Source of the DNA: Bacteroidaceae bacterium
Lineage (GTDB): Bacteria; Bacteroidota; Bacteroidia; Bacteroidales; Bacteroidaceae
Assembly (NCBI GenBank): GCA_017442855.1
Contig: JAFSPM010000030.1
Location: 1-64,000, forward strand
Length of the DNA: 64,000 bases
Direction: 5' to 3'
Of the stretch, positions 26,881-35,534 are shown in pieces. Numbering within the stretch: position 1 is the stretch's first letter; the number at the start of each line of letters is the position of its first letter. The notes under the pieces were generated by a model, which did no database searches, had not been told where the DNA came from, and was given only the letters and a program-made list of their open reading frames with translations. Both the position numbers and the translations under genes were made by a program.

Positions 26881-26958
26881 TCAGTTGTTCTCTTCGATTG
26901 TCTTTTTCCAGTTCATCACTTTCTTCACGATGTCAGTTAGCCGTTCCGTGTTCACCAT
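26881..26958 (-). CDS. possible 25-aa ORF between NUDIX and yhcG
   Basis: ATG at 26958 overlaps the NUDIX stop by 7 nt and reads MVNTERLTDIVKKVMNWKKT before stopping 7 nt in front of the yhcG start. The spacing is operon-like, but the peptide matches nothing I recognise and may be the head of a deleted gene. Confidence 0.25.
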   Translation of the reverse strand: MVNTERLTDIVKKVMNWKKTIEENN

Positions 26959-27350
26959 TTTTCCCGTTCGTCGTACTTTAGTGTTTCGATAAGCAACAGA
27001 TCCGCAGGTAGCCACTTCACGTTGTCCAGCTCATCTTTCAACAGCCACTTCGCTGCTTCGTGTTCGTTCAGATGCAGTGTCTCTGTTAACAAAGAACAAA
27101 GGTAGCAATGCATTGTGAGATGAAAATTGGAGTAATCGTATTCGACGGTACACAGAAACTCATCCACGTTGATCTCCGTCGATAATTCTTCGCGAATCTC
27201 TCGCTTCAGCGCCTCCTCCGGTGTTTCGCCAGTTTCCATCTTTCCGCCAGGGAACTCCCACCAATCCTTAAAATCGCCGTACCCTCGCTGAGTGGCGAAG
27301 ATTTTATCTCCCTTGCGAATTATCGCTGCTACGACTTCTATCTGTTTCAT
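26952..27350 (-). CDS. NUDIX hydrolase (MutT-like)
   Basis: A 132-aa (d)NTP pyrophosphohydrolase of the MutT-like branch. The NUDIX box begins at Gly36 (GKMETGETPEEAL, then REIREEL at 50-56); the usual final Gly is Ser57. The preceding WWEFPGGK fits the dCTP/8-oxo-dGTP-type subgroup. Its start codon overlaps the stop of the DUF2075 gene by 4 nt (ATGA), so the two are translationally coupled. That linkage, beside defence remnants, suggests it works with the ATPase/nuclease, for example on a nucleotide substrate or signal, rather than as the housekeeping mutT. Confidence 0.88.
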   Translation of the reverse strand: MKQIEVVAAIIRKGDKIFATQRGYGDFKDWWEFPGGKMETGETPEEALKREIREELSTEINVDEFLCTVEYDYSNFHLTMHCYLCSLLTETLHLNEHEAAKWLLKDELDNVKWLPADLLLIETLKYDEREKW

Positions 27351-29446
27351 ATTTCCTCTAAACCAATAGATTTCAAATAGAAGTATGTACTATTATAAAA
27401 TATTGGCAAACGGGTATGATCGTCTGGATTGCCGTTGGGCACACAAATAATCATTCCTTGGCGAGCACGAGTCATTAACACTCGGTAAGCATTCAGTTGG
27501 TATGATTGGGCTTCTGCCTGACGAATCTTCATCCACTTACTTCCTCTGAATGCATTATGGTCCCAACCATCGGGCGTGTAGCGGAAATCACCATCCCAAA
27601 CTAAGCACGTCCAATCGAGCTCTAAACCCTGTATATCAAACTCTGTGGCAGCATCTTCCAAAAACAAAGAAGAGCGTACGTCCATTTTGTCTGCAAGAAA
27701 CCAACTCTCTATATCGGGCTGCAATCTTACATCAATAGCCAAAGGTTTCAAACGATAGGCTTGCGAAGATACTACTATACCATATCTTTCAGAACCACGA
27801 GCCTTCTCTTCTAACCATTTCTTGGCCTTGTCCAAATCACGAGTCAGTACAACAGGATACTTGTCTTTGAACGACTTATAAAGCTTTTTTGCCTGTTCTA
27901 TATCTCTGTCCAGTACGTAATGAACAAACTTCGACATGTTTTCCGCACGGAAAGAACGCATCGAAACAGCCAAATGCAGTTGATCAACCTGTAGCGCATT
28001 AGGATTATGGCTGACCAATTCCGCGACATTACCCTCTGCGTATTCTTTATCTGTAAGGTGTTTCGAAAGATAAACTTTCCAGTTGGGGAATGTCTCATTG
28101 ACAGCACGGATCCATTCACCAATACCTGCCTCACCCGTATTGATTTCTTGACCACCTCCGACGAGACAGACGATTACAGCCCAGTCTTTTCTTAGATCAA
28201 GCGACCATATTAGAAATTCGGCTTCAGACATAGGAAAGTTAGGGACTTTCTTCATACCACCCCTGCTTCCGCCTCGTGCCAACCATCCAGCAAGATGTTC
28301 CAAATCCCAAGAACGCTGAGCCTCATCGAAGATAGCCACATGTTCCACTTCACCATGTCCTGCAGTCTGGTGAGCTACAGATTTCGTCGCGTCAATTTCC
28401 AATCGGGCATTGGTTATCGGCAGTTTGATTTTTGCTAGCATGTTTCCACGATAGCGATGGATAATCTGAATAAATTGCGACACCTCACGCTTGGCATCTG
28501 TAATGTTACACTTATTACCCTTTTCATGTTCTCGTCTTTGTTTATCCTTGGCCAATGCTGCCGTTAATACTTTCACCAGTGGGTCGTTACCTGATAGATA
28601 TACAGCCAGATTACGTTCACCCTCTGTTTCGTTTTCTGCTTTTATTGATTGTTGAATAGCGACATTCAAACCAACAAGAGTTTTTCCCGCCCCAGGTACA
28701 CCAGTAACAAAGCAAATGCTTTTCTCTTTATGCTCTTTACTATGATTAATAACATCCAAAACAAATTGAGTAGTATCTTCCAATGCCGCACCTGCAGCTT
28801 CATGGCGGGTGATATCCTCAACAGAATGATTTTGATACAATGCGCTGGCAGCCTCAATGATAGTTGGTGTTGGTGAATACCTACTAATAGCCCACTCAGA
28901 AAACTCACTTATAGAAGAAGGCTGTGCATTTTCACGTTCTATTACAGCTTCTATCAGTTCTTTTAGATTATCATTGTTGGTCAGCAGAGGATTATAGATA
29001 TGATCGTCATAAACAGAAAAGCACAACTCATGGCTGCTTTGTTTTGCCTCTGTCGCAACAAGGATAGGAACAATGATACGCTTATGGCTATCTAAATGAA
29101 AATTTTTTAGGTCGAGTGCATAATCCAGCACCTGTTCCATATCAGCCTGCAAATAGGTATTCTGACCAGCTTTAAACTCTATAGTAAATACTATTCCACG
29201 TAGCAGCAACACAACGTCTATTCGTTTCCCCAATCGGGGAATAGAGTATTCAAAAATAATTTCTCCATTTTCTTCTTTCCAAGGCCGCAATACACTTTGC
29301 ATAATCTCTATCTCTTCAGACCATGCAAACTTTTGTTCAGCGATACTATCGCCCTCATCATTTCGAGAAATACTCCCAAAGATAGCATCAACGGAACTGT
29401 TGATAAAAACAGATAATGACGCTCTGTAGAAATATCTATTTATCAT
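27347..29446 (-). CDS. PD-(D/E)XK-like domain fused to DUF2075 ATPase
   Basis: A 699-aa two-part protein. The N-terminal ~180 residues carry a nuclease-like pattern: Asp77 in RIDVVLLL, then E90-F-K92 in FTIEFKAG, and Gln105 in the following helix, the layout of PD-(D/E)XK enzymes. Residues ~215-690 are a DUF2075 superfamily-1-like ATPase: Walker A GVPGAGKT (249-256), DEAQ Walker B (374-377), an Arg-rich segment LHLAVSMRSFRAENMSKFVH, and the closing SYQLNAYRVLMTRARQGM typical of UvrD/Schlafen-like helicases. It is intact, unlike its neighbours, and coupled to the NUDIX gene. A role in nucleic-acid defence or repair is inferred; the family has no settled function that I know. Confidence 0.85.
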   Translation of the reverse strand: MINRYFYRASLSVFINSSVDAIFGSISRNDEGDSIAEQKFAWSEEIEIMQSVLRPWKEENGEIIFEYSIPRLGKRIDVVLLLRGIVFTIEFKAGQNTYLQADMEQVLDYALDLKNFHLDSHKRIIVPILVATEAKQSSHELCFSVYDDHIYNPLLTNNDNLKELIEAVIERENAQPSSISEFSEWAISRYSPTPTIIEAASALYQNHSVEDITRHEAAGAALEDTTQFVLDVINHSKEHKEKSICFVTGVPGAGKTLVGLNVAIQQSIKAENETEGERNLAVYLSGNDPLVKVLTAALAKDKQRREHEKGNKCNITDAKREVSQFIQIIHRYRGNMLAKIKLPITNARLEIDATKSVAHQTAGHGEVEHVAIFDEAQRSWDLEHLAGWLARGGSRGGMKKVPNFPMSEAEFLIWSLDLRKDWAVIVCLVGGGQEINTGEAGIGEWIRAVNETFPNWKVYLSKHLTDKEYAEGNVAELVSHNPNALQVDQLHLAVSMRSFRAENMSKFVHYVLDRDIEQAKKLYKSFKDKYPVVLTRDLDKAKKWLEEKARGSERYGIVVSSQAYRLKPLAIDVRLQPDIESWFLADKMDVRSSLFLEDAATEFDIQGLELDWTCLVWDGDFRYTPDGWDHNAFRGSKWMKIRQAEAQSYQLNAYRVLMTRARQGMIICVPNGNPDDHTRLPIFYNSTYFYLKSIGLEEI

Positions 29447-29564
29447 ATGTAGTCTAAATCATAATTTATCGACCTATTTTTGAGTTTCCCACTAACTACT
29501 TTATAATTACTTATTAAGTATAATAGAGTTACCCAACAACTCGAAATATGTATGTTTTACAACT

Positions 29565-29717
29565 TCACTTCGATATGTTATTCACCAAAAACTCCTTCAA
29601 CGGCTCCAAATACTCTGCATCCAAATTCCAGTGCTGGGTGTTCTCGTAGTAACGCTCTGCCTCTTTCACCAACGAGACACGATATTTTTGCACTTGTCTA
29701 TCTGTTCGGCAAGCCAT
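29565..29717 (-). pseudogene. fragment of an unrecognised gene
   Basis: A 50-codon frame whose last ~35 residues (SLVKEAERYYENTQHWNLDA, then EYLEPLKEFLVNN) look like real protein, while the first ~13 are simply the XRE fragment read in another frame. It appears to be the C-terminal end of a lost gene joined to the XRE remnant by a deletion near 29670. Confidence 0.35.
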
Positions 29718-29791
29718 CTGCTTATTTTTCCTTGTTCTACAAGTACCACTTTAACACGATTATAGCATTCGCCTTGTTGACTATTCGTCAT
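29666..29791 (-). pseudogene. truncated XRE-family regulator
   Basis: 41 residues (CYNRVKVVLVEQGKISRWLA, then EQIDKCKNIVSRW) matching the first three helices of a Cro/CI-type HTH that in Bacteroidales usually continues about 30 more residues after SRW. The frame meets a stop directly after SRW. Such small regulators often head restriction-modification or defence operons, which fits the patch that follows. Confidence 0.55.
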
Positions 29792-30083
29792 ATTCAGTTA
29801 AATTTTCAGCTGTAAATATACAAAAAAAACACGAATTAAGCACTAATTTCAAAAAAAACACATAAAAGATAGTAATGGTTACCCAAAAGATCTTCAACAG
29901 CAAGATATTTGGCAATTAAACTAAACCATCTTTGCATAAATTACGTCCCTCGTCAACGAATATGAGTTCATGAAGTGTGTTGGTCATAGTTACATAGTTA
30001 CACTATGCTTGTTAATCACTTGATACTTAATAGTTTTATATGAGTGTAGCTTTGTTCAGAAGTTACACTGTTTTTGCTTGCAA

Positions 30084-30170
30084 CAAAACAAGTTGTTTTG
30101 CTGTGGTTCGATACTATCTAACACCCTGTAAGGAGCATCATAGCGACACCAAAACAAGTTGTTTTGGTGT
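30084..30170. repeat. two copies of a 17-nt palindrome
   Basis: CAAAACAAGTTGTTTTG occurs at 30084-30100 and again at 30150-30166. The second copy is extended to a perfect 25-nt palindrome (30146-30170, 12-bp arms around one G). The rest of the gap from 29792 to 30334 is AT-rich and shows no gene. The repeats may be protein-binding sites, hairpins at the old island edge, or a dispersed repeat. Confidence 0.45.
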
Positions 30171-30334
30171 GACGCATTACTTCTTCTTAATGAGGATAAC
30201 AGAACCCTGACTTTGGCGTTTACGTATGCAACCTGATATGCTCTCGCCTCGCTTGAGATGTCCTGCACACCTCTTTCAACTCATTTAGACCTAAATCGGG
30301 ACAATATATTTCTTCGAACTCACGTTAAATTATC

Positions 30335-30373
30335 AAAAAGAGGCGAGTTCACACTCGTAGGGTGACTCTTTTT
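30335..30373 (+). terminator. nested hairpin upstream of aldA
   Basis: Outer arms AAAAAGAG (30335-30342) and CTCTTTTT (30366-30373) enclose an inner CGAGT-TCAC-ACTCG hairpin, with more Ts following. It lies just ahead of the aldA -7 box, so it either insulates the aldA-lut operon from upstream transcription or forms an operator. Confidence 0.4.
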
Positions 30374-30376
30374 TAT

Positions 30377-30384
30377 TATATTTG
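30377..30384 (+). promoter_or_regulatory. -7 box of the aldA-lutABC operon
   Basis: TATATTTG followed by C, an exact match to TAnnTTTG, 48 nt before the aldA ATG. No convincing -33 box is seen, because the nested hairpin takes that position; this could mean activator or repressor control. Confidence 0.5.
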
Positions 30385-30432
30385 CTCACAAGAACAAAAT
30401 ACATCATTTACTAACCTAAAAAAACTAAAAAC

Positions 30433-31875
30433 ATGAAAGACTTACAAATGTATATCAATGGTCAGTTCTGCGAAAGCTCGAACGGAAAATGGATTGATGT
30501 ACTAAACCCGTCAACCGAGGAAGTGATCTCACGTCAGCCCGAAGGCACGATTGAGGATGTGAACCGTGCACTGGACGCTGCCCGTGCAGCTCAGAAGGCA
30601 TGGGGAAAGACGCCTGCCATAGAGCGTGCACAGTACCTGCTGAAAATGGCTGAAGGTATCAAGAAGCGTGAAAAGGAATTCACTGAGATTATCATGCGCG
30701 AGCAAGGTAAGACACGCACATGGGCCAGCATCGAGGTGGGCGCTACCATTGCCTACTTTGAGTATATGGCTACCTTCGCACGTCATATCGAGGGTGAGAT
30801 TATCCCCAGCGACCGTCCCAACGAGACCATCCTGCTGACAAAGAAGCCAATCGGTGTCGTAGCAGGTATTCTGCCCTGGAACTTCCCATTCTTCCTTATT
30901 GCCCGTAAGGCTGGTGCTGCATTGATAGCTGGTTGTACGATTGTCATCAAACCTTCTCAGCTCACTCCTGAGAACTGTACTGAATTTGCAAAGGTGGTAG
31001 CCGAAACAGGACTTCCTGCAGGCGTCATCAATATTGTGACAGGTAAGGGTTCTGTTATCGGTAACGAGATGGCTGGCTCGCCAAAGATTGATATTGTCAG
31101 CGTGACAGGTTCTGTAAGTGCAGGCGAAAGCATCATGGCTGCAGCTGCGAAGAACATCACTAAGGTATCGCTCGAACTGGGCGGCAAGGCCCCTGCTATC
31201 GTCATGAAGGATGCCGACCTGGAGCGTGCTGCACAATGGATAGTTGACAGCCGTATCGGTAATAACGGACAAATCTGTAATAATGCCGAACGCGTTTATG
31301 TGCAGAAGGAAGTGAAGAAGCAGTTTACGGATATTCTTGTGGCTAAGATGAGTGCCGTAAAAGTAGGCGATCCTTGCGCTGATGAGAGCGTAGATATGGG
31401 TCCATTGGTGGAACAGCGTGCTCTGGAGAGCGTTACTGAAAAGGTGGAACGTGCCATCAAGCAGGGTGCCAAGTTGCTGTGCGGTGGTCATAGGGTTGGC
31501 GAAAAGGGCTATTTCTATGCTGCTACGGTACTTGACAATTGTCGTCAGGATATGGACATCATCCACGAGGAGACCTTCGGTCCTGTGATACCGTTGATTG
31601 AATTCTCTGATATCGACGAAGTGATTGCTATGGCCAACGATTGTGAATATGGTTTGGCATCAAGCATCTTCACGAAGGACCTGAACGTAGCTGTGAAGGC
31701 TTGCCGCGAGTTGGAGTTTGGTGAGACCTATGTCAACCGCGAACACTTCGAGGCTATTCAGGGTTTCCACGCTGGCGTGAAGAAGAGTGGCATCGGTGGT
31801 GCCGACGGTAAGCATGGCGTTGAGGAATATCTCGTAACCCATGTGACCTATCTGGATACTTATGAAGATATGTAA
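30433..31875 (+). CDS. aldA: aldehyde dehydrogenase (lactaldehyde type)
   Basis: A 480-aa NAD(P)-dependent aldehyde dehydrogenase closest in pattern to AldA, which oxidises L-lactaldehyde to L-lactate and glycolaldehyde to glycolate. Marks: GVVAGILPWNFPFFL, the nucleotide-site IVIKPSQLTPEN, catalytic Glu in SLELGGKAP, catalytic Cys in NNGQICNNAERVYV, and HEETFGPVIP. AldA-type enzymes carry the same NAERVYV segment after the Cys. The next three genes are lutABC, so the operon should take lactaldehyde (from fucose or rhamnose breakdown, or methylglyoxal) to pyruvate. The start MKDLQMYINGQF matches the family. Confidence 0.88.
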   Translation: MKDLQMYINGQFCESSNGKWIDVLNPSTEEVISRQPEGTIEDVNRALDAARAAQKAWGKTPAIERAQYLLKMAEGIKKREKEFTEIIMREQGKTRTWASIEVGATIAYFEYMATFARHIEGEIIPSDRPNETILLTKKPIGVVAGILPWNFPFFLIARKAGAALIAGCTIVIKPSQLTPENCTEFAKVVAETGLPAGVINIVTGKGSVIGNEMAGSPKIDIVSVTGSVSAGESIMAAAAKNITKVSLELGGKAPAIVMKDADLERAAQWIVDSRIGNNGQICNNAERVYVQKEVKKQFTDILVAKMSAVKVGDPCADESVDMGPLVEQRALESVTEKVERAIKQGAKLLCGGHRVGEKGYFYAATVLDNCRQDMDIIHEETFGPVIPLIEFSDIDEVIAMANDCEYGLASSIFTKDLNVAVKACRELEFGETYVNREHFEAIQGFHAGVKKSGIGGADGKHGVEEYLVTHVTYLDTYEDM

Positions 31876-31878
31876 TCT

Positions 31879-32613
31879 ATGAAGATTGGATTATTCGTTC
31901 CTTGCTATGTCGATGCGCTCTACCCTGAGGTGGGCGTATCGACATACAGGCTTTTAAAAAGCTTGGGACTTGATGTGGAGTACCCCGAACGGCAAACGTG
32001 TTGCGGACAACCTATGGGGAATGCGGGCTTTGAACACATGGCAGAGCCGTTGGCAAAGAAGTTCGACGAACTATTTGCTCCATACGATTATGTGGTAGCT
32101 CCGTCGGCCAGTTGTGCGGCTTATGTGCGTTGCTTTCATCCCCATCTGATGAAAGGTCGTTCGTGTGATGCAGCTGCCAAGACAACAGATATCGTAGAGT
32201 TTCTGCACGATGTCATCCAGGTGAAGAGCTTGCCTGCCAAGTTTCCCCATAAGGTAAGCGTTCACAACTCTTGCCACGGAGTGAGGGAATTGGGACTCTC
32301 ATCGCCATCAGAGCGCAACGTGCCTCGTTTCAATAAGATAATTGACCTGTTGCAACTGGTGGAAGGTATCGAGATAGTCGAACCGGAACGCCCTGACGAG
32401 TGTTGCGGTTTCGGAGGTATGTTTGCCGTCGAAGAGCAAGCCGTCAGCCGCAGGATGGGCATCGACAAGGTGAAACGACATATCGCTACGGGTGCCGAAT
32501 ATGTGACTGGTCCCGACTCATCTTGTCTGATGCACATGCAAGGCGTAGCTGAAAAAGAGCATCTGCCTATACAGTTTATTCATGTTGCACAAATACTTGC
32601 TTCCGGCCTATGA
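31879..32613 (+). CDS. lutA: L-lactate oxidation complex subunit LutA
   Basis: A 244-aa Fe-S oxidoreductase subunit of the LutABC L-lactate dehydrogenase complex. It holds two cysteine-rich CCG motifs, CCGQPMGNAG at about 41-50 and CCGFGG near 175, plus the conserved HNSCHGVRELG, which bind iron-sulfur or related centres. It starts 3 nt after aldA and overlaps lutB by 4 nt. Confidence 0.9.
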   Translation: MKIGLFVPCYVDALYPEVGVSTYRLLKSLGLDVEYPERQTCCGQPMGNAGFEHMAEPLAKKFDELFAPYDYVVAPSASCAAYVRCFHPHLMKGRSCDAAAKTTDIVEFLHDVIQVKSLPAKFPHKVSVHNSCHGVRELGLSSPSERNVPRFNKIIDLLQLVEGIEIVEPERPDECCGFGGMFAVEEQAVSRRMGIDKVKRHIATGAEYVTGPDSSCLMHMQGVAEKEHLPIQFIHVAQILASGL

Positions 32614-34001
32614 GTACACAACATTCTAAAGCTGCTGAAGTTTACCAGCAGCACCCAGAGGTGGTACAGCGTCATGACCAGACTTTCTTTGGTGTCCGTC
32701 AGAAGCGCGACCGCATGGCCCAGGCTTTACCCGAATGGGAGGACTTGCGCGAAGCTGCCAGTCAGATTAAGAAGCATACCATCACCCATCTGGCCGATTA
32801 TCTGGAAAAGTTTGAGAGCAATGCCGTCAAAAACGGTGTTCAGGTCCATTGGGCGACCGATGCCGATGAATACAACCGCATTGTCTTCGACATATTATCG
32901 AAGCATCAGGTGAAAAAGGTAGTAAAGAGCAAGAGTATGCTCACTGAGGAGTGCCATCTGAACGAGCATCTGGAGAAGTGTGGCATTGATGTTGTTGAGA
33001 CCGACCTGGGTGAACGCATCCTCCAACTGATGAAGTTAGCCCCCAGCCACATTGTAATGCCAGCTCTTCATGTGCATCGTGAGGACATCGGCGACTGCTT
33101 CCGCAAAAAGGGACTGATGGATAATCCCGACCTGAATAGTAATCAGAGCGATGACCCCAACGATCCTACCTTCCTTACCTACGTGGCCCGTATGCATTTG
33201 CGCCAGCAGTTTGCCGAGGCAGAAGCGGGTATGACAGGAGCCAACTTCGGTATTGCAGAGACGGGCGATGTGGTGGTTTGCACCAATGAGGGCAACGCTG
33301 ATATGTCGACTTCATTCCCCAAGCTGCATATCGTGTCGATGGGCATCGAGAAGCTTATTCCGAACTATGAGGCGATGGGAGTGTTCCAACGACTGTTGGC
33401 ACGCAACGGAACGGGTCAGGAGACCACCGTCTATACCAGTCATTTCCGTGGACCTCGCCCTGGTGGTGAGATGCACATCATCCTCGTGGATAATGGGCGC
33501 AGCTCAATGCTTGGCAACGAGGAACATTGGCAGACACTGAAATGTATGCGCTGTGGTGCCTGCATGAATACATGTCCTGTCTATCGCCGTTCGGCTGGCT
33601 ATAGCTACACTTATTTCATTCCCGGACCTATTGGCATCAATCTGGGCATGTTGCGTGATGCCAAGCAGTATTCCGACAATGTGTCGGCTTGTTCGCTTTG
33701 CTGTTCATGCGACAATGTGTGTCCTGTCAAGGTCGACCTTTCTACGCAGGTCTATCGTTGGCGCCAACAACTCGACTCGCTCGGCAAGGCTGATCCTATG
33801 AAGAAAATGATGTCGAAGGGCATGTCGTTCCTGTTCAATCACCCATCAGTCTATAAAGGAGCCCTGTGGTTGTCACCGATGGTCAACTGGGTGCCTGACT
33901 CACTGATCAATATGAAACTGAATCCTTGGGCCTACGGTCATCAGATGATGACATTCCCCAAGAAGTCGTTCCACGAATTATGGAAGGAGGAAGAACTATG
34001 A
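32610..34001 (+). CDS. lutB: L-lactate oxidation complex subunit LutB
   Basis: A 463-aa iron-sulfur subunit of the lactate utilisation complex. The N-terminal LUD domain (about 60-300) contains GANFGIAETGDVVVCTNEG. Two 4Fe-4S binding sets follow: CMRCGACMNTCPVY near 311 and CSLCCSCDNVCPVKVDL near 365. The start overlaps lutA (ATGA) and the end overlaps lutC, so the three subunits are translationally coupled. Confidence 0.92.
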   Translation: MSTQHSKAAEVYQQHPEVVQRHDQTFFGVRQKRDRMAQALPEWEDLREAASQIKKHTITHLADYLEKFESNAVKNGVQVHWATDADEYNRIVFDILSKHQVKKVVKSKSMLTEECHLNEHLEKCGIDVVETDLGERILQLMKLAPSHIVMPALHVHREDIGDCFRKKGLMDNPDLNSNQSDDPNDPTFLTYVARMHLRQQFAEAEAGMTGANFGIAETGDVVVCTNEGNADMSTSFPKLHIVSMGIEKLIPNYEAMGVFQRLLARNGTGQETTVYTSHFRGPRPGGEMHIILVDNGRSSMLGNEEHWQTLKCMRCGACMNTCPVYRRSAGYSYTYFIPGPIGINLGMLRDAKQYSDNVSACSLCCSCDNVCPVKVDLSTQVYRWRQQLDSLGKADPMKKMMSKGMSFLFNHPSVYKGALWLSPMVNWVPDSLINMKLNPWAYGHQMMTFPKKSFHELWKEEEL

Positions 34002-34597
34002 GTGCGAGAGAAGAAATATTGGAAAGGCTGCGGAAGAATACGCGTGAAACCTACGACTTTCCTGACCTGAGTGGATTGAATCCCATTACGTTTCCTGATC
34101 CTGTGGCCGAATTCATCAAGAAGACCACCACAACAGCTGGGGCCAAGCTCATCGAGATGGAAGAGAGCGACAATCTGAATGAGCTCATTCGCAAGGCCTA
34201 TCCTGAGGCAAAGGTGCTGGCAAGCAATCTTCCAGGCATCGAGGCCGACTTGAATCCTGATACTGTTGAACATGTCGAAGATTTGATGAAGGTGGACGTA
34301 GGCATCATTGAAGGTCGCATAGGTGTGGCTGAAAATGCCTGCATCTGGATTCCGCAACAGATGAAGGAGAAGGCCGTCTGCTTTGCATCTGAGTATCTGG
34401 TCATCATCCTGAGACGTGATGATATTGTGAACAACATGCATGAAGCCTATGCACGATTAGCAACGTCAGCAGAATACTTCCAGCAATACAAGTTCGGCAC
34501 CTTCATCAGCGGTCCAAGCAAGACGGCCGATATTGAGTCGGCTCTCGTTTATGGCGCTCAAGCCGCCCGTGGAGTTACCGTTGTGCTAAAGAAGTGA
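33998..34597 (+). CDS. lutC: L-lactate oxidation complex subunit LutC
   Basis: A 199-aa LUD-domain protein, third subunit of LutABC. The chosen start MSAREEILERLRKNT overlaps the lutB stop by 4 nt (ATGA); an earlier in-frame ATG inside lutB is less likely. Family marks are GIIEGRIGVAENACIWIP and the closing GPSKTADIESALVYGAQA. It is the last gene of the operon, followed by a strong terminator. Confidence 0.9.
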   Translation: MSAREEILERLRKNTRETYDFPDLSGLNPITFPDPVAEFIKKTTTTAGAKLIEMEESDNLNELIRKAYPEAKVLASNLPGIEADLNPDTVEHVEDLMKVDVGIIEGRIGVAENACIWIPQQMKEKAVCFASEYLVIILRRDDIVNNMHEAYARLATSAEYFQQYKFGTFISGPSKTADIESALVYGAQAARGVTVVLKK

Positions 34598-34601
34598 AAA
34601 C

Positions 34602-34645
34602 AAAGTGAACCCCGATAGTTTTGTCTAACTATCGGGGTTCACTTT
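34602..34645 (+). terminator. strong hairpin terminator after lutC
   Basis: A perfect 19-bp stem (AAAGTGAACCCCGATAGTT and its complement) with a 6-nt TTGTCT loop, 5 nt past the lutC stop. It can also serve the convergent purU gene that ends at 34677. Confidence 0.85.
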
Positions 34646-34676
34646 ATATAACGATGGGATCACCAAAATGGAAGAA

Positions 34677-35534
34677 TCAGTTAAAGATCACCGTCTTGTT
34701 CTTGAAAGTAAGTATCTTGCGCTCGATGTGCTTCTGAACGGCACGTGAGAGGACAATCTTCTCAAGGTCCTTGCCCTTGTTGACCAGCGTCTCGATGCTG
34801 TCCTTATGGGTGACACGCACCACATCCTGCTCGATGATAGGGCCAGCATCCAACTCGGTAGTGATATAGTGGGCCGTAGCACCGATAATCTTGACACCAC
34901 GCTCGAAAGCAGCATGGTAGGGCTTGGCACCGATGAAAGCTGGCAAGAACGAATGATGGATATTGATAATCTTATGACGGTAGTGGGCAATCATCTCCTC
35001 AGAGATGACCTGCATATATCGAGCCAGTACGATGAAGGTGACACCATTATCGCGCAACAGCTGCATCTCTACCTCCTCCTGCTTGGCCTTGTTGTCCTTG
35101 GTGATGGGCAAGCAGTAGTAAGGAATGCCAAATTGCTGAGCCACAGGACGCATATCCTCGTGGTTGCTGATGATAAGCGGTATCTCCACATCCCACTCAC
35201 CTGCACTGTAGCGTGCCAACAGGTCGTAGAGGCAGTGCGACATCTTGGATACAAAGATGGCCATGCGGGGCTTCTGGTCGGAGAAATACAGACGGAAGTG
35301 CATCTGGTACTTCTGACCATAAAGGGTATTGAAATAGTCTTCTATCTTCTCTTCAGGGATGGCAAACTTCTCGAGTTGCCACTCAATACGCATGAAGAAT
35401 ATGTTCTCTACCCTATCGACATACTGGTCGAGGTAGATGATGTTTCCCTGGTTGACCGTGATGAAGTTGGTGACATCGGAGATGATGCCAGGCCTGTCAG
35501 GGCAGTACAACAATATGATTGCAGTTCGTTTCAT
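34677..35534 (-). CDS. purU: formyltetrahydrofolate deformylase
   Basis: Hydrolyses 10-formyl-tetrahydrofolate to formate and tetrahydrofolate, balancing one-carbon pools; formate can feed PurT in purine synthesis. The 285 aa comprise an N-terminal ACT domain (about 5-80; CPDRPGIISDVTNFI) and a formyltransferase-fold domain with NIHHSFLPAFIGAKPYHAAF and the catalytic Asp in TTELDAGPIIEQD. The start overlaps the upstream protease stop by 4 nt. Confidence 0.93.
   Translation of the reverse strand: MKRTAIILLYCPDRPGIISDVTNFITVNQGNIIYLDQYVDRVENIFFMRIEWQLEKFAIPEEKIEDYFNTLYGQKYQMHFRLYFSDQKPRMAIFVSKMSHCLYDLLARYSAGEWDVEIPLIISNHEDMRPVAQQFGIPYYCLPITKDNKAKQEEVEMQLLRDNGVTFIVLARYMQVISEEMIAHYRHKIINIHHSFLPAFIGAKPYHAAFERGVKIIGATAHYITTELDAGPIIEQDVVRVTHKDSIETLVNKGKDLEKIVLSRAVQKHIERKILTFKNKTVIFN

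Noticed and set aside
29552..29815. 87-aa plus-strand frame over the XRE remnant
   Set aside because: The minus strand carries recognisable XRE text here; the plus-strand frame is not protein-like.
30056..30268. 70-aa minus-strand frame
   Set aside because: It consists largely of the translated palindromic repeats (QNNLF twice) and has no start context; treated as repeat sequence.
31240..31320. Possible loss of the catalytic Cys in AldA (GQICNN instead of the GQVCNC seen in some homologues)
   Set aside because: The nucleophile is the Cys directly after GQ-x, which is present; the second Cys is not essential.
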